From NCBI GenBank assembly GCA_963744225.1, contig CAVUSV010000002.1, forward strand, positions 62,001-126,000: a DNA stretch of 64,000 nucleotides, in the 5' to 3' direction. This DNA comes from Bog-473 sp963744225. GTDB lineage: Bacteria; Actinomycetota; Acidimicrobiia; Acidimicrobiales; RAAP-2. The notes under the pieces are model-generated. The model had not been told where the DNA came from. It saw only the letters and a program-made list of their open reading frames with translations, and searched no databases. Position 1 is the first letter of the stretch, and the number at the start of each line of letters is the position of its first letter. Below, in pieces: positions 1 through 9,096 of this stretch. The translations under genes were made by a program, and so were the position numbers.

Positions 1-782
1 TCGTCGGGCGTGTTGAGAAAGAACTGGTACATGGCAAAGGGGCTGGTCCGCTTCGGATCGAGCCAAACCGTGCCGGACTCCGACTTGCCGTACTTGGTGC
101 CGTCGGGCTTGACGATGAGGGGCGTCGTGAAACCCCACACCTCGTCGCCGCACACCTTGCGGACGAGCTCGATACCCATCGTGATGTTGCCCCACTGGTC
201 GCTTCCCCCGAACTGGAGGTCGCAGCCGTAGTCGAGGTGCAGGCGCAGGAAGTCGTACGCCTGCAGCAGCATGTAGCTGAATTCCGTGTAGGAGATGCCC
301 TGGTCGGGACGCTCAAAGCGGCTCTTGACGGACTCCTTGCCCACCATCTGGTTCACGGTGAAGTGCTTGCCCACGTCACGCAGGTACTCGAGCGTGGAGA
401 GCCGGCTGAGCCAGTCCGCGTTGTTGAGCAGCAGGCCGCGGTCAGCGTCAAGGTCGAGGAACTGGGCCAGCTGGGGTCGGATCCCCTCCAGGTAGCCCTC
501 GACGGTCTCGAGATCGAGGAGCGGGCGCTCGTCCTGCTTGCCGCCCGGGTCGCCGATCATGCCCGTGGCGCCGCCCGCGAGGGAGATGGGCCGGTGCCCG
601 GCATCTTGGAATCGCCGCAACGTGCAGAGCTGGAGGAGGTTGCCCACGTGGAGACTGTCGGCGGAAGGGTCGAAGCCCGCGTAAACCGTGAGCCCCGGCT
701 GGTCCAGCCGCTTCGCCAGGTCGGGGTCGGTCATCTGATGGATCAGGCCGCGGAAGGCGAGATCCTCAGAGAGCGCGGGCAT
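1..782 (-). CDS. tyrS: Tyrosyl-tRNA synthetase, C-terminal part beyond window
   Basis: Charges tRNA-Tyr with tyrosine in the cytosol. About 260 residues are visible and the gene runs off the left edge, so the rest of the anticodon-binding and S4-like region is missing. The class I signature appears as LHVGNLLQL near residues 44-52. The KMSKS-loop equivalent is KYGKSESG, encoded near 92-115. The SDQWGN motif of TyrRS is also present (near 190-210). The ATG at 780-782 starts MPALSEDLAFRG, a normal TyrRS N-terminus, and lies 62 bp from the divergent carotenoid oxygenase. Reading the reverse strand directly shows an uninterrupted frame. TyrRS is the only family I know that fits these motifs together. 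Confidence 0.95.
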   Translation of the reverse strand, partial: MPALSEDLAFRGLIHQMTDPDLAKRLDQPGLTVYAGFDPSADSLHVGNLLQLCTLRRFQDAGHRPISLAGGATGMIGDPGGKQDERPLLDLETVEGYLEGIRPQLAQFLDLDADRGLLLNNADWLSRLSTLEYLRDVGKHFTVNQMVGKESVKSRFERPDQGISYTEFSYMLLQAYDFLRLHLDYGCDLQFGGSDQWGNITMGIELVRKVCGDEVWGFTTPLIVKPDGTKYGKSESGTVWLDPKRTSPFAMYQFFLNTPD

Positions 783-844
783 GCCGCGACTCTGCCATAC
801 CCCGGTAGGTTGATCGGCCTCGTGGCGGGCACAGGAGCGGTCGG

Positions 845-2365
845 GTGATTGGGGTCGAGCAGGCACAGCCGCTCCCGATGGAGGGCTCGTTGCCACCCGA
901 CCTCCAGGGCACCTTCTTCCGGGTTGGGCCTGCAAGCTCGACGCCTGACCGGGGACCTCAGGATCTCGGTGCTGGACCCATCGACGACGGCGAGGGCAAT
1001 GGGGAGGGCAATGGGGACCAGGTCGCCGTCGCTCGCCGCGGCGCCCTCCATGCGGTCGAGCTCCGCGACGGCAAGGCGGTCTCGTACCTGCGACGTGCAT
1101 CAGAGGCCGATGCAGGGGTGTTCTGGCACGCCGGCTCCGTGTTGGCACTACCGGAGGCTGGACTCCCGGCCCAGTACTCCCGGTTGCTCGAACCCGAGAC
1201 TTTCGCCGGCGCTCTCACGGTGCCGATCGCGTCCCATGTCCATCGGTTGGCCTCGGACGGCACGCGGGTGTTGTTCGCGGTCGACGAGGGAGCCGGGGGC
1301 CAAGGAAGGAGGGCGAGGGGCGAGCGGCTCGACCAGCATCATCCTCAAGTCGACGGTGAGGGTCAGCTCAATAAGGCTCAGGTTGAGGGTGAGAGTCAGG
1401 CGCGGGCGAGTGAGGTCGAAGGGATCTTCCTGCGCATTGGCGAATGGGACTACTCAGGCGCTTTGAGCGCCACCCTCTCCGTGGAACTCGAACGTGCCAC
1501 CTGGCAGCACGACATAGGGGTCACGACGGATCACGTGGTGTTCATCGAGTCGCCGACCACGCCCCTGACGGCGCCGGGCGACAACCCGGTGCCGTTCGGA
1601 TGGGTACCCGGTGCCGAGGGCTGGGTCGGCGTCGTCCCGCGGGGCGGCGGCGGGACCGGCGTCCGGTGGTTCCGGCTCGACCCCTGCCTGGTGACCCATG
1701 TGCTCGGGGCCTACGAGGATCCCGGTGGACCCGACGACGACGACGCCATCGTCGTCGCCGTCTGCCGCTATGCGGTGCCCGAGGTGGGCCAGCCGGTCGA
1801 CCTCTCCGCCTCCGTCGTCGGTCGCGCGGGAGTCGGGCTGACGACCATCGGCGGGAGCCTCGGGGTGCTGGAGCGTTGGCGGATCGTCGGCGAGAACATC
1901 GAGCGGGGTGTCGTCGACGAACGATGCGTCGAGTATCCACGGATCGATGCCCTCTGTGAAGGCACGGCATTCCGGTACGGCTACTGCGTCGAGATGGCAC
2001 GGCGCGACGCCACACGGGGTGTGTCGGCCGGTCGCGCCACGGGCGGCCCAGATGGACGGGACGGGGACGCCTCTCCGATCGGCCTGTTGCAGTTCGACTT
2101 CGCGCGCGATTCGGTCGCGGCTTGGACTCCGGGTGACGGGCGAACGCCCAGCGAACCCGTCTTCGTGCGCGCCGACGGCGGCCATGCTGACGACGAGGGC
2201 TGGCTCCTCACGATCGTCGACAACCCCGACCGCGGAGCGAGCGATCTCTACGTCCTCGATGCGTCATCGATGGCACGGCGTGGTCCCGAGGCCATCATCC
2301 ACCTGCCCGAGCGCCTGCCTCCCCGGAGCCACGGGGAGTGGGTCCCCGCCGATCGGTATCGCTGA
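845..2365 (+). CDS. Carotenoid oxygenase (RPE65/CCD family)
   Basis: Non-haem iron dioxygenase family that cleaves carotenoids or related polyenes (lignostilbene, apocarotenals). It has 506 residues, the usual family length. The N-terminal LPPDLQGTFFRVGP is the family's opening signature. Four candidate iron-ligand histidines sit in recognisable contexts: SHVHRL (131/133), WQHDIGVT (222), THVLGAYE (285) and SHGEWVP (496). Residues about 147-193 form a Gly/Glu/Gln/Arg-rich low-complexity stretch that looks like an insertion between the first and second ligand regions. GTG is the start. The family is clear but the substrate is not predictable, and no carotenoid biosynthesis gene lies nearby. 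Confidence 0.87.
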   Translation: MIGVEQAQPLPMEGSLPPDLQGTFFRVGPASSTPDRGPQDLGAGPIDDGEGNGEGNGDQVAVARRGALHAVELRDGKAVSYLRRASEADAGVFWHAGSVLALPEAGLPAQYSRLLEPETFAGALTVPIASHVHRLASDGTRVLFAVDEGAGGQGRRARGERLDQHHPQVDGEGQLNKAQVEGESQARASEVEGIFLRIGEWDYSGALSATLSVELERATWQHDIGVTTDHVVFIESPTTPLTAPGDNPVPFGWVPGAEGWVGVVPRGGGGTGVRWFRLDPCLVTHVLGAYEDPGGPDDDDAIVVAVCRYAVPEVGQPVDLSASVVGRAGVGLTTIGGSLGVLERWRIVGENIERGVVDERCVEYPRIDALCEGTAFRYGYCVEMARRDATRGVSAGRATGGPDGRDGDASPIGLLQFDFARDSVAAWTPGDGRTPSEPVFVRADGGHADDEGWLLTIVDNPDRGASDLYVLDASSMARRGPEAIIHLPERLPPRSHGEWVPADRYR

Positions 2366-2425
2366 CATCCGGCGCGGTGAGATTGGCGTCGCAGCCGGAC
2401 GTGGGCCGAGACCGTTCATGTTCCG

Positions 2426-3610
2426 ATGACGCCAACTACCCTCCGAGACGGACCCCGTCCGGACAACGTGTCCCGGCGAACCGAGAGCCTGGTCGCCAGC
2501 GTGACCCAACATCATCGAGCGATCTCCGCCCACCAGAGCCAGCTGCTCGCAGCGGTTGTCGAACTCGACCGTCGCAAGGCGTGGCGCGTCGACGGGGCCA
2601 CATCCATGATCGCGTGGCTGGTCCAACGTTGCGGCGTCACCGCGGCGACGGCCCGGGAATGGGTGACCGCCGCCGCCAAGCTCCAGGCGCTACCCAAGAT
2701 CTCCGATGCGCTGTCGCAGGGCAAACTCTCCTTCGACCAGGTGAAACCCCTCGTCGAGGTCGCCAAGCCTGAAACCGACGCCACGTTGGCCGAGCAGGCA
2801 ACCCATTGGTCGGCCAAACAGGTACGCGAGCTCGCGATCGCAGCTCGCGACGAATCGGACAGCCGGGCCACCGGTTTCTATGCCCGGCGGTTCCTCCGTT
2901 TTGACGATCGCCGGCGCAGCCTGACGGGCGTTCTCCCGCAGGACCAGTACGCCGTCGTGAAGAGTTCGCTCGTCGCTCGGGCCAGTCGTCGCCTACGCGA
3001 TCGGACTCCATTCGACCAACGGATGGCCGACGCTCTCGTGGCCGCGTGCAAGGGCGACGGCGACGGCGACGGCGAAAACAACAAGGGCACGGCTGAGGTT
3101 CGAGCCGGCGGCACGCGGCGAAACCGGCCGACCGTCGTCGTCCACGCCGACATGAGCTTCCTGGCCGGAGGCGGCGGCGGCGCCGAGCTCGACGTCCTCG
3201 GTCCTGTCTCCCGAGAAGTCGCCCGTCGCCTGGCCTGCGATGCCAAGGTCATGGTCTCGGCCGATGCTCCGGCGGGACACAGCCTCGAGCTCGGCAGGAC
3301 CCGACGGGATCCCAGTGATGCGCAACGGATTGAGATCCGTCGTCGCGACAAGGGATGCCGTTTCCCCGGCTGCACACATACTGAGTTCACGGACGTACAC
3401 CATGTCGTGCACTGGGTCGACAATGGTCCGACCGACCTGTCCAACCTTGTCGAGCTCTGCGACCAGCATCACCGTTGCGTGCACGAGATGGGGTGGAAGA
3501 TGTCCGGGGATGCCAACGTCGAGTTGACCTTCCGGAGCCCAACCGGTCGGTTGTCGACGTCGACGCCCTCACCCGCCTTCACGTCAGCGCGAGACGGACC
3601 GCCTCGTTGA
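2426..3610 (+). CDS. DUF222 / 13E12-type HNH endonuclease domain protein
   Basis: 394-residue member of the actinobacterial DUF222-HNH family (13E12 repeat type). An N-terminal helical DUF222 region (about 20-280) is followed by an HNH nuclease module at 311-353: CRFPGCTHTEF, VHHVVHWVDNGPT, NLVELCDQHHRCVH. The zinc cysteines (CxxxxC and CxxH) and the HH/N/H catalytic triad are all present, so it should be an active-site-complete nuclease. A short Asp/Gly run (DGDGDGE, 211-217) and a Gly run (249-252) mark a flexible linker. These proteins usually occur in several copies per genome and their role is unsettled. The C-terminus overlaps the convergent menD by 32 bp. Confidence 0.88.
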   Translation: MTPTTLRDGPRPDNVSRRTESLVASVTQHHRAISAHQSQLLAAVVELDRRKAWRVDGATSMIAWLVQRCGVTAATAREWVTAAAKLQALPKISDALSQGKLSFDQVKPLVEVAKPETDATLAEQATHWSAKQVRELAIAARDESDSRATGFYARRFLRFDDRRRSLTGVLPQDQYAVVKSSLVARASRRLRDRTPFDQRMADALVAACKGDGDGDGENNKGTAEVRAGGTRRNRPTVVVHADMSFLAGGGGGAELDVLGPVSREVARRLACDAKVMVSADAPAGHSLELGRTRRDPSDAQRIEIRRRDKGCRFPGCTHTEFTDVHHVVHWVDNGPTDLSNLVELCDQHHRCVHEMGWKMSGDANVELTFRSPTGRLSTSTPSPAFTSARDGPPR

Positions 3611-5282
3611 TCGCCTCGTGCAGGGCGACGTTCTCGGCACGCCCCGGCACCATCACTCGTACCAGCGCGGGCGCAGACGTTGACGCAGCGAGCGCTGGCT
3701 CCAGCTCGGACAGCGTCGTCACGTCGTAGACGTGGAGGCCGAACCCGCGCGCGACCGCGCCGATGTCGCTTGTCGGCGGGGTTCCGAAGAGCCGCTCGAA
3801 CTGGGTCGGCTCGATTGAGGATGCCTGGGGCAGGAACGAAAAGATCCCTCCCCCACCGTTGTCGACGACCACGAACGTGCCCGGGACGTCCGGCAGGTTG
3901 ACCAGACCTGAGACGTCGTGAAGAAAGGCCAGATCACCCAGTAGCGCAATCGTTCGCCCGGTTCCTGGTCCGGGCCCTGGGCGCCCCTGGGGCGTCGATT
4001 CCGATGCGGCGACGCCCAGCGCCGTCGACACGACGCCGTCGATCCCGTTCGCTCCTCGGTTCGCCAACACCCGCGGCGGGACGGACTCGGTCGTGGCGAA
4101 CCACTCGAGATCACGGATCGGCATGGAGGCCGACACGACGATGGTGGCGCCGGTGGCCCCGGCGTAGCGGTGGACCGCACGGGCCACCTGCGGTTCGTTG
4201 AGACCGGTTCCGAGGACGCCGGCGATGGCCTCTTGCGCCTTCTTCTCCAACGTCTGCCAGGAGACCAGCCATTGCGGTTCGCAGGGTGACGCACCATCGA
4301 GGGCCGCCGTCAGCCAGGGATCCGTTGCGCAGTGATGAAACTCCGTCGCTGCTCGGTTGGGGTCTGCCCAACCTCGCCAGGGGTCAACCACGACGACCCG
4401 TGCCGCTGCCTCCGCGGCTTTCGAGACGTACTCGCCCAGAGCCCGGGAGAGCCACGGGTTTCCGAGAAGCACGATCGAATCCGGCGTTGGTGGATTCGAT
4501 CGCACGATCGAATCAGCGGCGGCGATGGTCCCCTCGACCCTGCATCCCGACCGGGGGTCGGCCATGATCGGCCAGCCGAGGCGAGCTGCGAGCTCGATGA
4601 GGCGAGCGCTTTCCGGGGGTCTGGGCGCCTGGCCACCGACGATGAAGATCCCGCGACCGCTGAGTGGCTCCGCCAACTGGGTACAGCTCTGTACGTCCGG
4701 GATCACGATCTTGGGACCGGAGCGGCGCGGCAGGGTGGCGGGCGTGCCCGTCAGAGGTTCTCGGAAGGCCAGATTGAGATGAACCGGCCCGGGTCCGTGT
4801 GGTCCGAGAAGCGACTCCGCGTACGCCCGAACGGCCAAGGGCCTCCACGTCGCTTGCTGACCCTCCGACGGGACGCCGAGAGTCGCCTCCCAGCGGGTCG
4901 CAGCCGGGAAGAGGCCTGCCTGTTCGATGGTCTGGGGCGCTCCGGTGTGATGAAGCTCTGGCGGACGGTCCGCTGTGCAAACGATCAGTGGGACCCGGCC
5001 GTGGTGCGCCTCGACGACTGCAGGATGCAGTTCGGCTGCCGCGGTGCCGCTTGTCACGCAGATGACGGTCGGCCTCCCTGTGGACATCGCTATCCCCAAG
5101 GCAAAGAAGCCCGCACTGCGCTCGTCAAGGCGGACGTGGGTCCGGAGACGCTCCGCCAGAGGCAGTGCCAGCGGAGTCGACCGCGAACCGGGGCAGATGA
5201 CCGCATCGGTAATCCCGAGTCGCTCCCACTCGTCCACCAAGGTGGCGCAAAACGTGGCCTGTACGCTCACCCGCCGTGCCAC
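3579..5282 (-). CDS. menD: 2-succinyl-5-enolpyruvyl-6-hydroxy-3-cyclohexene-1-carboxylate synthase
   Basis: Thiamine-diphosphate enzyme of menaquinone synthesis that joins isochorismate and 2-oxoglutarate-derived succinic semialdehyde. 567 residues, full length. Visible signatures are CPGSRSTPLAL (30-40), LDERSAGFF with the TPP-activating Glu, VTSGTAAAELHPAVVEA, ADRPPEL, NRGANGIDG, and a TPP/Mg motif LLGDLAFLHD followed by NGGGGIFSFLP. GTG at 5282 gives a 7-bp overlap with the divergent menH start. A second GTG at 5270 (VSVQATFCATLVDEW) would remove that overlap and is equally plausible. The product is the substrate of MenH, encoded next door. Confidence 0.95.
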   Translation of the reverse strand: MARRVSVQATFCATLVDEWERLGITDAVICPGSRSTPLALPLAERLRTHVRLDERSAGFFALGIAMSTGRPTVICVTSGTAAAELHPAVVEAHHGRVPLIVCTADRPPELHHTGAPQTIEQAGLFPAATRWEATLGVPSEGQQATWRPLAVRAYAESLLGPHGPGPVHLNLAFREPLTGTPATLPRRSGPKIVIPDVQSCTQLAEPLSGRGIFIVGGQAPRPPESARLIELAARLGWPIMADPRSGCRVEGTIAAADSIVRSNPPTPDSIVLLGNPWLSRALGEYVSKAAEAAARVVVVDPWRGWADPNRAATEFHHCATDPWLTAALDGASPCEPQWLVSWQTLEKKAQEAIAGVLGTGLNEPQVARAVHRYAGATGATIVVSASMPIRDLEWFATTESVPPRVLANRGANGIDGVVSTALGVAASESTPQGRPGPGPGTGRTIALLGDLAFLHDVSGLVNLPDVPGTFVVVDNGGGGIFSFLPQASSIEPTQFERLFGTPPTSDIGAVARGFGLHVYDVTTLSELEPALAASTSAPALVRVMVPGRAENVALHEAINEAVRLALT

Positions 5283-6058
5283 TCCATGCCGAGGTGCGCG
5301 GTTCTGGGCCGCCGATCGTCGTCCTGCACGGTTTCACCCAGACGGGACGGCTGTGGGGACCCTTCGGCGAGCACCTGGCCGAGGCGCACACCCTCGTCGC
5401 CCTGGACCTGCCCGGACACGGTGGCTCCGACTCTGTGCGGGCTGACCTGCCGACCACCGCCGCCCTGGTGGCGGAGACGGTCCGGAAGACCGTCGGCGAC
5501 GGCCCCTGCCGCCTGCTCGGTTATTCGCTTGGCGCTCGCGTCGCGCTCCACGTGGCGACGGGGACCGATCTTCCCGTGAGCCAGGCGGTTTTGATCGGTG
5601 TAACCGGCGGAATAGAGGATCCCGCCGAACGTGATCGGCGGCGCGAAGCCGACCGGGACGTCGCCGACGACCTTGAGGCTTCGGGTGACGTCGAACGCTT
5701 TCTCGACGGGTGGCTGCGCGGGCCGTTGTTCCGTCGGCTGGCGCCAGGAGCGGCCGAGCGCTCCGAACGCCTCCGAAACAGCGCGTCGGGCCTCGCCTCG
5801 AGCTTGCGGCTCTGTGGAACCGGCACCCAGGAACCCCTCTGGGAAGACCTCGCGACTCTCCGCTGTCCCGTCCTGGCCGTGGCCGGATCGGACGACACCC
5901 GCTTCGCGGCCCACGCGCTCAGGCTCGCCCGCCTGGCACCGCACACGGTGGCGTCCCTCGTTCCGGGCGGGGGTCACGCCGTGCACCTGTCCCAACCCGA
6001 GCAGGCGTGGCGGATCGTAAGTCACTGGCTCAACGGGGCAACGTCAGACCTCATATGA
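5276..6058 (+). CDS. menH: Alpha/beta hydrolase, SHCHC synthase (MenH-like)
   Basis: Predicted to eliminate pyruvate from the MenD product to give 2-succinyl-6-hydroxy-2,4-cyclohexadiene carboxylate. 260-residue alpha/beta hydrolase with oxyanion motif VVLHGFTQTG (15-24), nucleophile elbow GYSLGARVA with Ser84, acidic residue in AGSDD (206/207) and His234 in GGGHAVH. The sequence GFTQTG resembles MenH more than generic esterases. The assignment leans on context: it is wedged head-to-head with menD and tail-to-tail with menA. A GTG start is used. Another hydrolase role cannot be excluded from motifs alone. Confidence 0.82.
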   Translation: MPLHAEVRGSGPPIVVLHGFTQTGRLWGPFGEHLAEAHTLVALDLPGHGGSDSVRADLPTTAALVAETVRKTVGDGPCRLLGYSLGARVALHVATGTDLPVSQAVLIGVTGGIEDPAERDRRREADRDVADDLEASGDVERFLDGWLRGPLFRRLAPGAAERSERLRNSASGLASSLRLCGTGTQEPLWEDLATLRCPVLAVAGSDDTRFAAHALRLARLAPHTVASLVPGGGHAVHLSQPEQAWRIVSHWLNGATSDLI

Positions 6059-7006
6059 GCAGGCCAATGGTCAAAAGTGCTCCGGTGACGATCTGAAGAC
6101 GAGCCGTTGTCCCGAGCATCGGGAGCAGCGCCCGGCCGGTGCGGTCGCTGAGCGCCAACCGGACCGGGTCGATGGCGAGGGGCGCCGCCAACAGCGCGAG
6201 GAACGACCACGAGCGGTACGTGACCAGGACTCCGATGGAGAGGGCAACACCCATCATCGTGATCAAGTAGAGCCGGCCTGCGTTTCGCCGCCCAAGACGG
6301 ACCGCCAACGTCTTCTTGCCAGATTCCGCATCGGTGTCGATGTCGCGCAGGTTGTTCGCCTGCAAGAGCGCGGCGGCGAGCAGCCCGATCGGAACGCCGG
6401 CCCAAAGCACGAACCCCCAGTCATAGGAATGGGAAACGTGGTGCCCGCTCAGTGTGATGACGAAGGGCGCATGCTGCACGTACGCCGACCCCGCCGTCGC
6501 CACCAATCCGAAGAACACGAAGACGAATAACTCACCGAACCCGAGGTACCCGTAGGGCCGTGGACCGCCGGTGTACGCCCAACCCGCGAGTCCACACACG
6601 AGACCCAGCGGGACGAGCCACCAACTGACGCGGGCCGCCAATGCGAGTCCAGCCAGCCCGGCCACACCAAAGGCGATGAGCGCGGCGACCTTGACCTCGC
6701 GCACGGAGGCCAGCCGGCCCGCCACGAGGCGGACGGGTCCGACCCGGCGCTCGTCGGTCCCTCGCACTCCGTCTGCGTAGTCATTGACGTAGTTCGTGCC
6801 GATCTGGATCCCTAGCGCCACCACCAGGGCAAGGAAGGCGTTCAGCCACGAAAGGTGGCGGCCGAGGTCGATGCACTGCCCCGCATGGCACGCGGTGCCG
6901 CCGCTCGAGAGGTATCCCGCTGCGGTACCGACGGCCACAGGCACAACCGCCGCGGGAAGCGTGCCGGGCGCGCGCCCGCAACCCACAGCTTGAGGGGCGG
7001 GCTCAC
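6051..7006 (-). CDS. menA: 1,4-dihydroxy-2-naphthoate polyprenyltransferase, 5' frame break
   Basis: Integral-membrane UbiA-family enzyme that prenylates dihydroxynaphthoate to demethylmenaquinone. The prenyl-diphosphate motif NYVNDYADGVRG and the second Asp motif NNLRDIDTDAESGK are present, with about eight hydrophobic segments. The open frame reading MGCGRAPGTLP starts at 6986, but the correct start appears to be GTG at 7006. From there the sequence reads MSPPLKLWVAGARP, the usual MenA opening, in the neighbouring frame. The frames meet at about 6964-6968 (ARP then GTLPAAV), where one base seems missing. The GTG at 7006 overlaps the menB stop as GTGA, which supports coupling and this start. 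Confidence 0.88.
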
Positions 7007-7893
7007 GGACGGCGTGGAAAACGGGAGAAATCGGGCGCGCGGTGCTCCACGAAGGCGTTCCGTCCCTCCTGTCCCTCCTCGGTCATGTAGAAGAGCATCG
7101 TGGCGTCACCGGCGAGCTGCTGCACCCCGGCCAGGCCGTCGTCGGCCGCGTTCATCCCCGCTTTGATCATCCGCAGCGCGATCGGAGAGAGCGTCAGCAT
7201 CTGACGGCACCAGGCCACGGTCTCCCGCTCGAGCTCGTCCAGCGGGACCACCGTGTTGACGAGGCCCCACGCAAGTGCCTGTTGGGCGTCGTACTGGCGG
7301 CAGAGGAACCACACCTCCTTGGCCCGCTTGAGCCCGATCGTCCGGGCGAGAATCGACGATCCGTAACCTCCGTCGAAGCTCCCGACCTTGGGCCCGGTCT
7401 GACCGAACCGAGCGTTATCGGCCGCGATGGTCAGGTCACACACGAGATGCAGAATGTGGCCGCCCCCGATGGCGTAGCCGGCGACCATGGCCACGATCGG
7501 CTTGGGGATGCGCCGCATCAGGATCTGGAGGTCCAGAACATTGAGTCGGCCGATGCCGCGCTCGGCGACCGCATCGTCACCGATGTAGCCGTCGTCGCCC
7601 CGGATCTTCTGGTCCCCGCCCGAGCAGAAGGCGTCCGGCCCCTCCCCGCAGAGGACGATCACGCCAACATCAGGGTCGTCCCGAGCCATCGTGAAGGCCT
7701 CGGTCAGTTCGAAGAGCGTCTGGGGCCGGAAGGCATTCCGGCGCTCGGGGCGGCAGATCATGAGCTTCGCGATTCCGTCGGCGACCTCGTAACGGATGTC
7801 GTGAAACGAGCCCTGCGGCGTCCACTCCGGGAGCGGGAGGGGGCGAAGGTCGTCCAAGGGATCATGGGGTTTTCCGGTGACCACGGTCTGCAC
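7003..7893 (-). CDS. menB: 1,4-dihydroxy-2-naphthoyl-CoA synthase
   Basis: Crotonase-fold enzyme that closes the second ring of naphthoquinone from o-succinylbenzoyl-CoA. 296 residues, matching the actinobacterial form with a roughly 25-residue N-terminal extension. Signatures: RPERRNAFRPQTL, oxyanion region CSGGDQKIRGDDGY, AGYAIGGGHILHLVCDLTIA, TGPKVGSFDGGYGS, and C-terminal NAFVEHRAPDFS, diagnostic of MenB over other enoyl-CoA hydratases. It is divergent from menE with only 21 bp between starts, and its TGA overlaps the menA start by 4 bp. Its substrate is made by MenE and its product is used by MenA. Confidence 0.96.
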   Translation of the reverse strand: MQTVVTGKPHDPLDDLRPLPLPEWTPQGSFHDIRYEVADGIAKLMICRPERRNAFRPQTLFELTEAFTMARDDPDVGVIVLCGEGPDAFCSGGDQKIRGDDGYIGDDAVAERGIGRLNVLDLQILMRRIPKPIVAMVAGYAIGGGHILHLVCDLTIAADNARFGQTGPKVGSFDGGYGSSILARTIGLKRAKEVWFLCRQYDAQQALAWGLVNTVVPLDELERETVAWCRQMLTLSPIALRMIKAGMNAADDGLAGVQQLAGDATMLFYMTEEGQEGRNAFVEHRAPDFSRFPRRP

Positions 7894-7914
7894 GGCGCCC
7901 TACGCTACTGGCCG

Positions 7915-9096
7915 GTGCCTGAGCTCGTCGCCCTCGACCTTCCTGGTGGCATGGGTTTTGTTGACGCACTCCGGGCCATCTGGGACACCGGTGACGCCGC
8001 TGCGCCGCTCGACCCTCGGCTGCCGGTCGCGGCTCGCAACGCGATGCTCGACGCACTTCGGCCGACCCGGATCGTGGGCTCTGACGGAGACCAACACGCA
8101 CTCGCGCGTGGCATCCCGGTCGAGGACGGTGACGCCCTCGTGGTCGCGACGTCCGGCACGTCGGGCCAACCGAAGGGCGTTGTTCTCACGCATGACGCCG
8201 TCGCGGCGTCGGCCTGGGCGACGTCGGCGCGCCTCGACATCGATCCCACCCGGCACTCGTGGCTCGCCTGCTTGCCGCTGGCGCACATCGGAGGACTGTC
8301 GGTGGTGACCCGGTCGATCGTCACGGGAACGCCCCTTTTCGTGATGCCTGGTTTCGAGGCGGAAGCGGTCGAGGCCGAAGGTCGCTCCGGGCGCGTCTCC
8401 CATGTGGCTCTCGTCACGACGGCGCTGCAAAGATTGGACGCTTCGGTGTTCGAGTGCATCCTCCTCGGCGGTAGCAAGGCGCCCGATGCCCTCCCTCCGA
8501 ACGTCGTGTCCACCTATGGCATGACCGAGACGGGCTCGGGGGTCGTTTACGACGGGCGGCCGCTCGACGGGGTGGAGATTTCGGTGCGATCGGCCGAGGG
8601 TGTGTTCGACCCGGAAGATGACAACGCGACCGAAATAGGCGAGATCCTGATCCGGGCACCCATGCTCTTCCGCTGCTTCCGCGATGGGGATGCCGGGCGG
8701 GTCGAGGGGCCCGACGGCAGGGCGGACTGGTTCCGGACGGGAGACGCCGGCCGTCTCGATCCGGACGGGATCCTTGTCGTGTCCGGCCGCATCGACGACG
8801 TCATCACGACCGGAGCCGAGAAGGTTTGGCCCGATCTCGTGGAGCGCGTCCTGAGTGCACACCCCGATGTCGTGGAGGTGGCGGTCTGGAAACGGGCGGA
8901 CCCGGAATGGGGGGAAAGGGTCGTCGCTTGGATCGTCCCCCGTGACGACGCCCCGTCGCTCGACGAGCTCCGGCAGCTTGTCGCCGACACCATCGCTCCG
9001 TGGGCGGCGCCGAAGGAACTGGTCATTGTCGACGACCTTCCTCGGACGGCGGCGGGCAAGGTCCGGCGGAGAGAGCTCGAGTCGTTCCGCTCCTAA
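7915..9096 (+). CDS. menE: o-succinylbenzoate--CoA ligase
   Basis: Adenylate-forming ligase that activates o-succinylbenzoate for MenB. From GTG at 7915 it is 393 residues. An open frame continues upstream to 7042 but runs antisense through menB, so I excluded that part. ATP motif TSGTSGQPKG at residues 79-88, then LPLAHIGGLSVVTRS, STYGMTETGSG, WFRTGDAGRLDPDG, and the terminal catalytic lysine context PRTAAGKVRRREL. The shortened N-terminal domain is common in actinobacterial MenE. Its TAA overlaps the convergent sigma-factor stop by a few bases. Confidence 0.92.
   Translation: MPELVALDLPGGMGFVDALRAIWDTGDAAAPLDPRLPVAARNAMLDALRPTRIVGSDGDQHALARGIPVEDGDALVVATSGTSGQPKGVVLTHDAVAASAWATSARLDIDPTRHSWLACLPLAHIGGLSVVTRSIVTGTPLFVMPGFEAEAVEAEGRSGRVSHVALVTTALQRLDASVFECILLGGSKAPDALPPNVVSTYGMTETGSGVVYDGRPLDGVEISVRSAEGVFDPEDDNATEIGEILIRAPMLFRCFRDGDAGRVEGPDGRADWFRTGDAGRLDPDGILVVSGRIDDVITTGAEKVWPDLVERVLSAHPDVVEVAVWKRADPEWGERVVAWIVPRDDAPSLDELRQLVADTIAPWAAPKELVIVDDLPRTAAGKVRRRELESFRS

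Noticed and set aside
237..848. Long plus-strand ORF at the left edge
   Set aside because: Runs antisense to tyrS, whose motifs are clear on the minus strand.
7042..7914. Upstream extension of the menE frame
   Set aside because: Antisense to menB; MenE similarity starts only at 7915.
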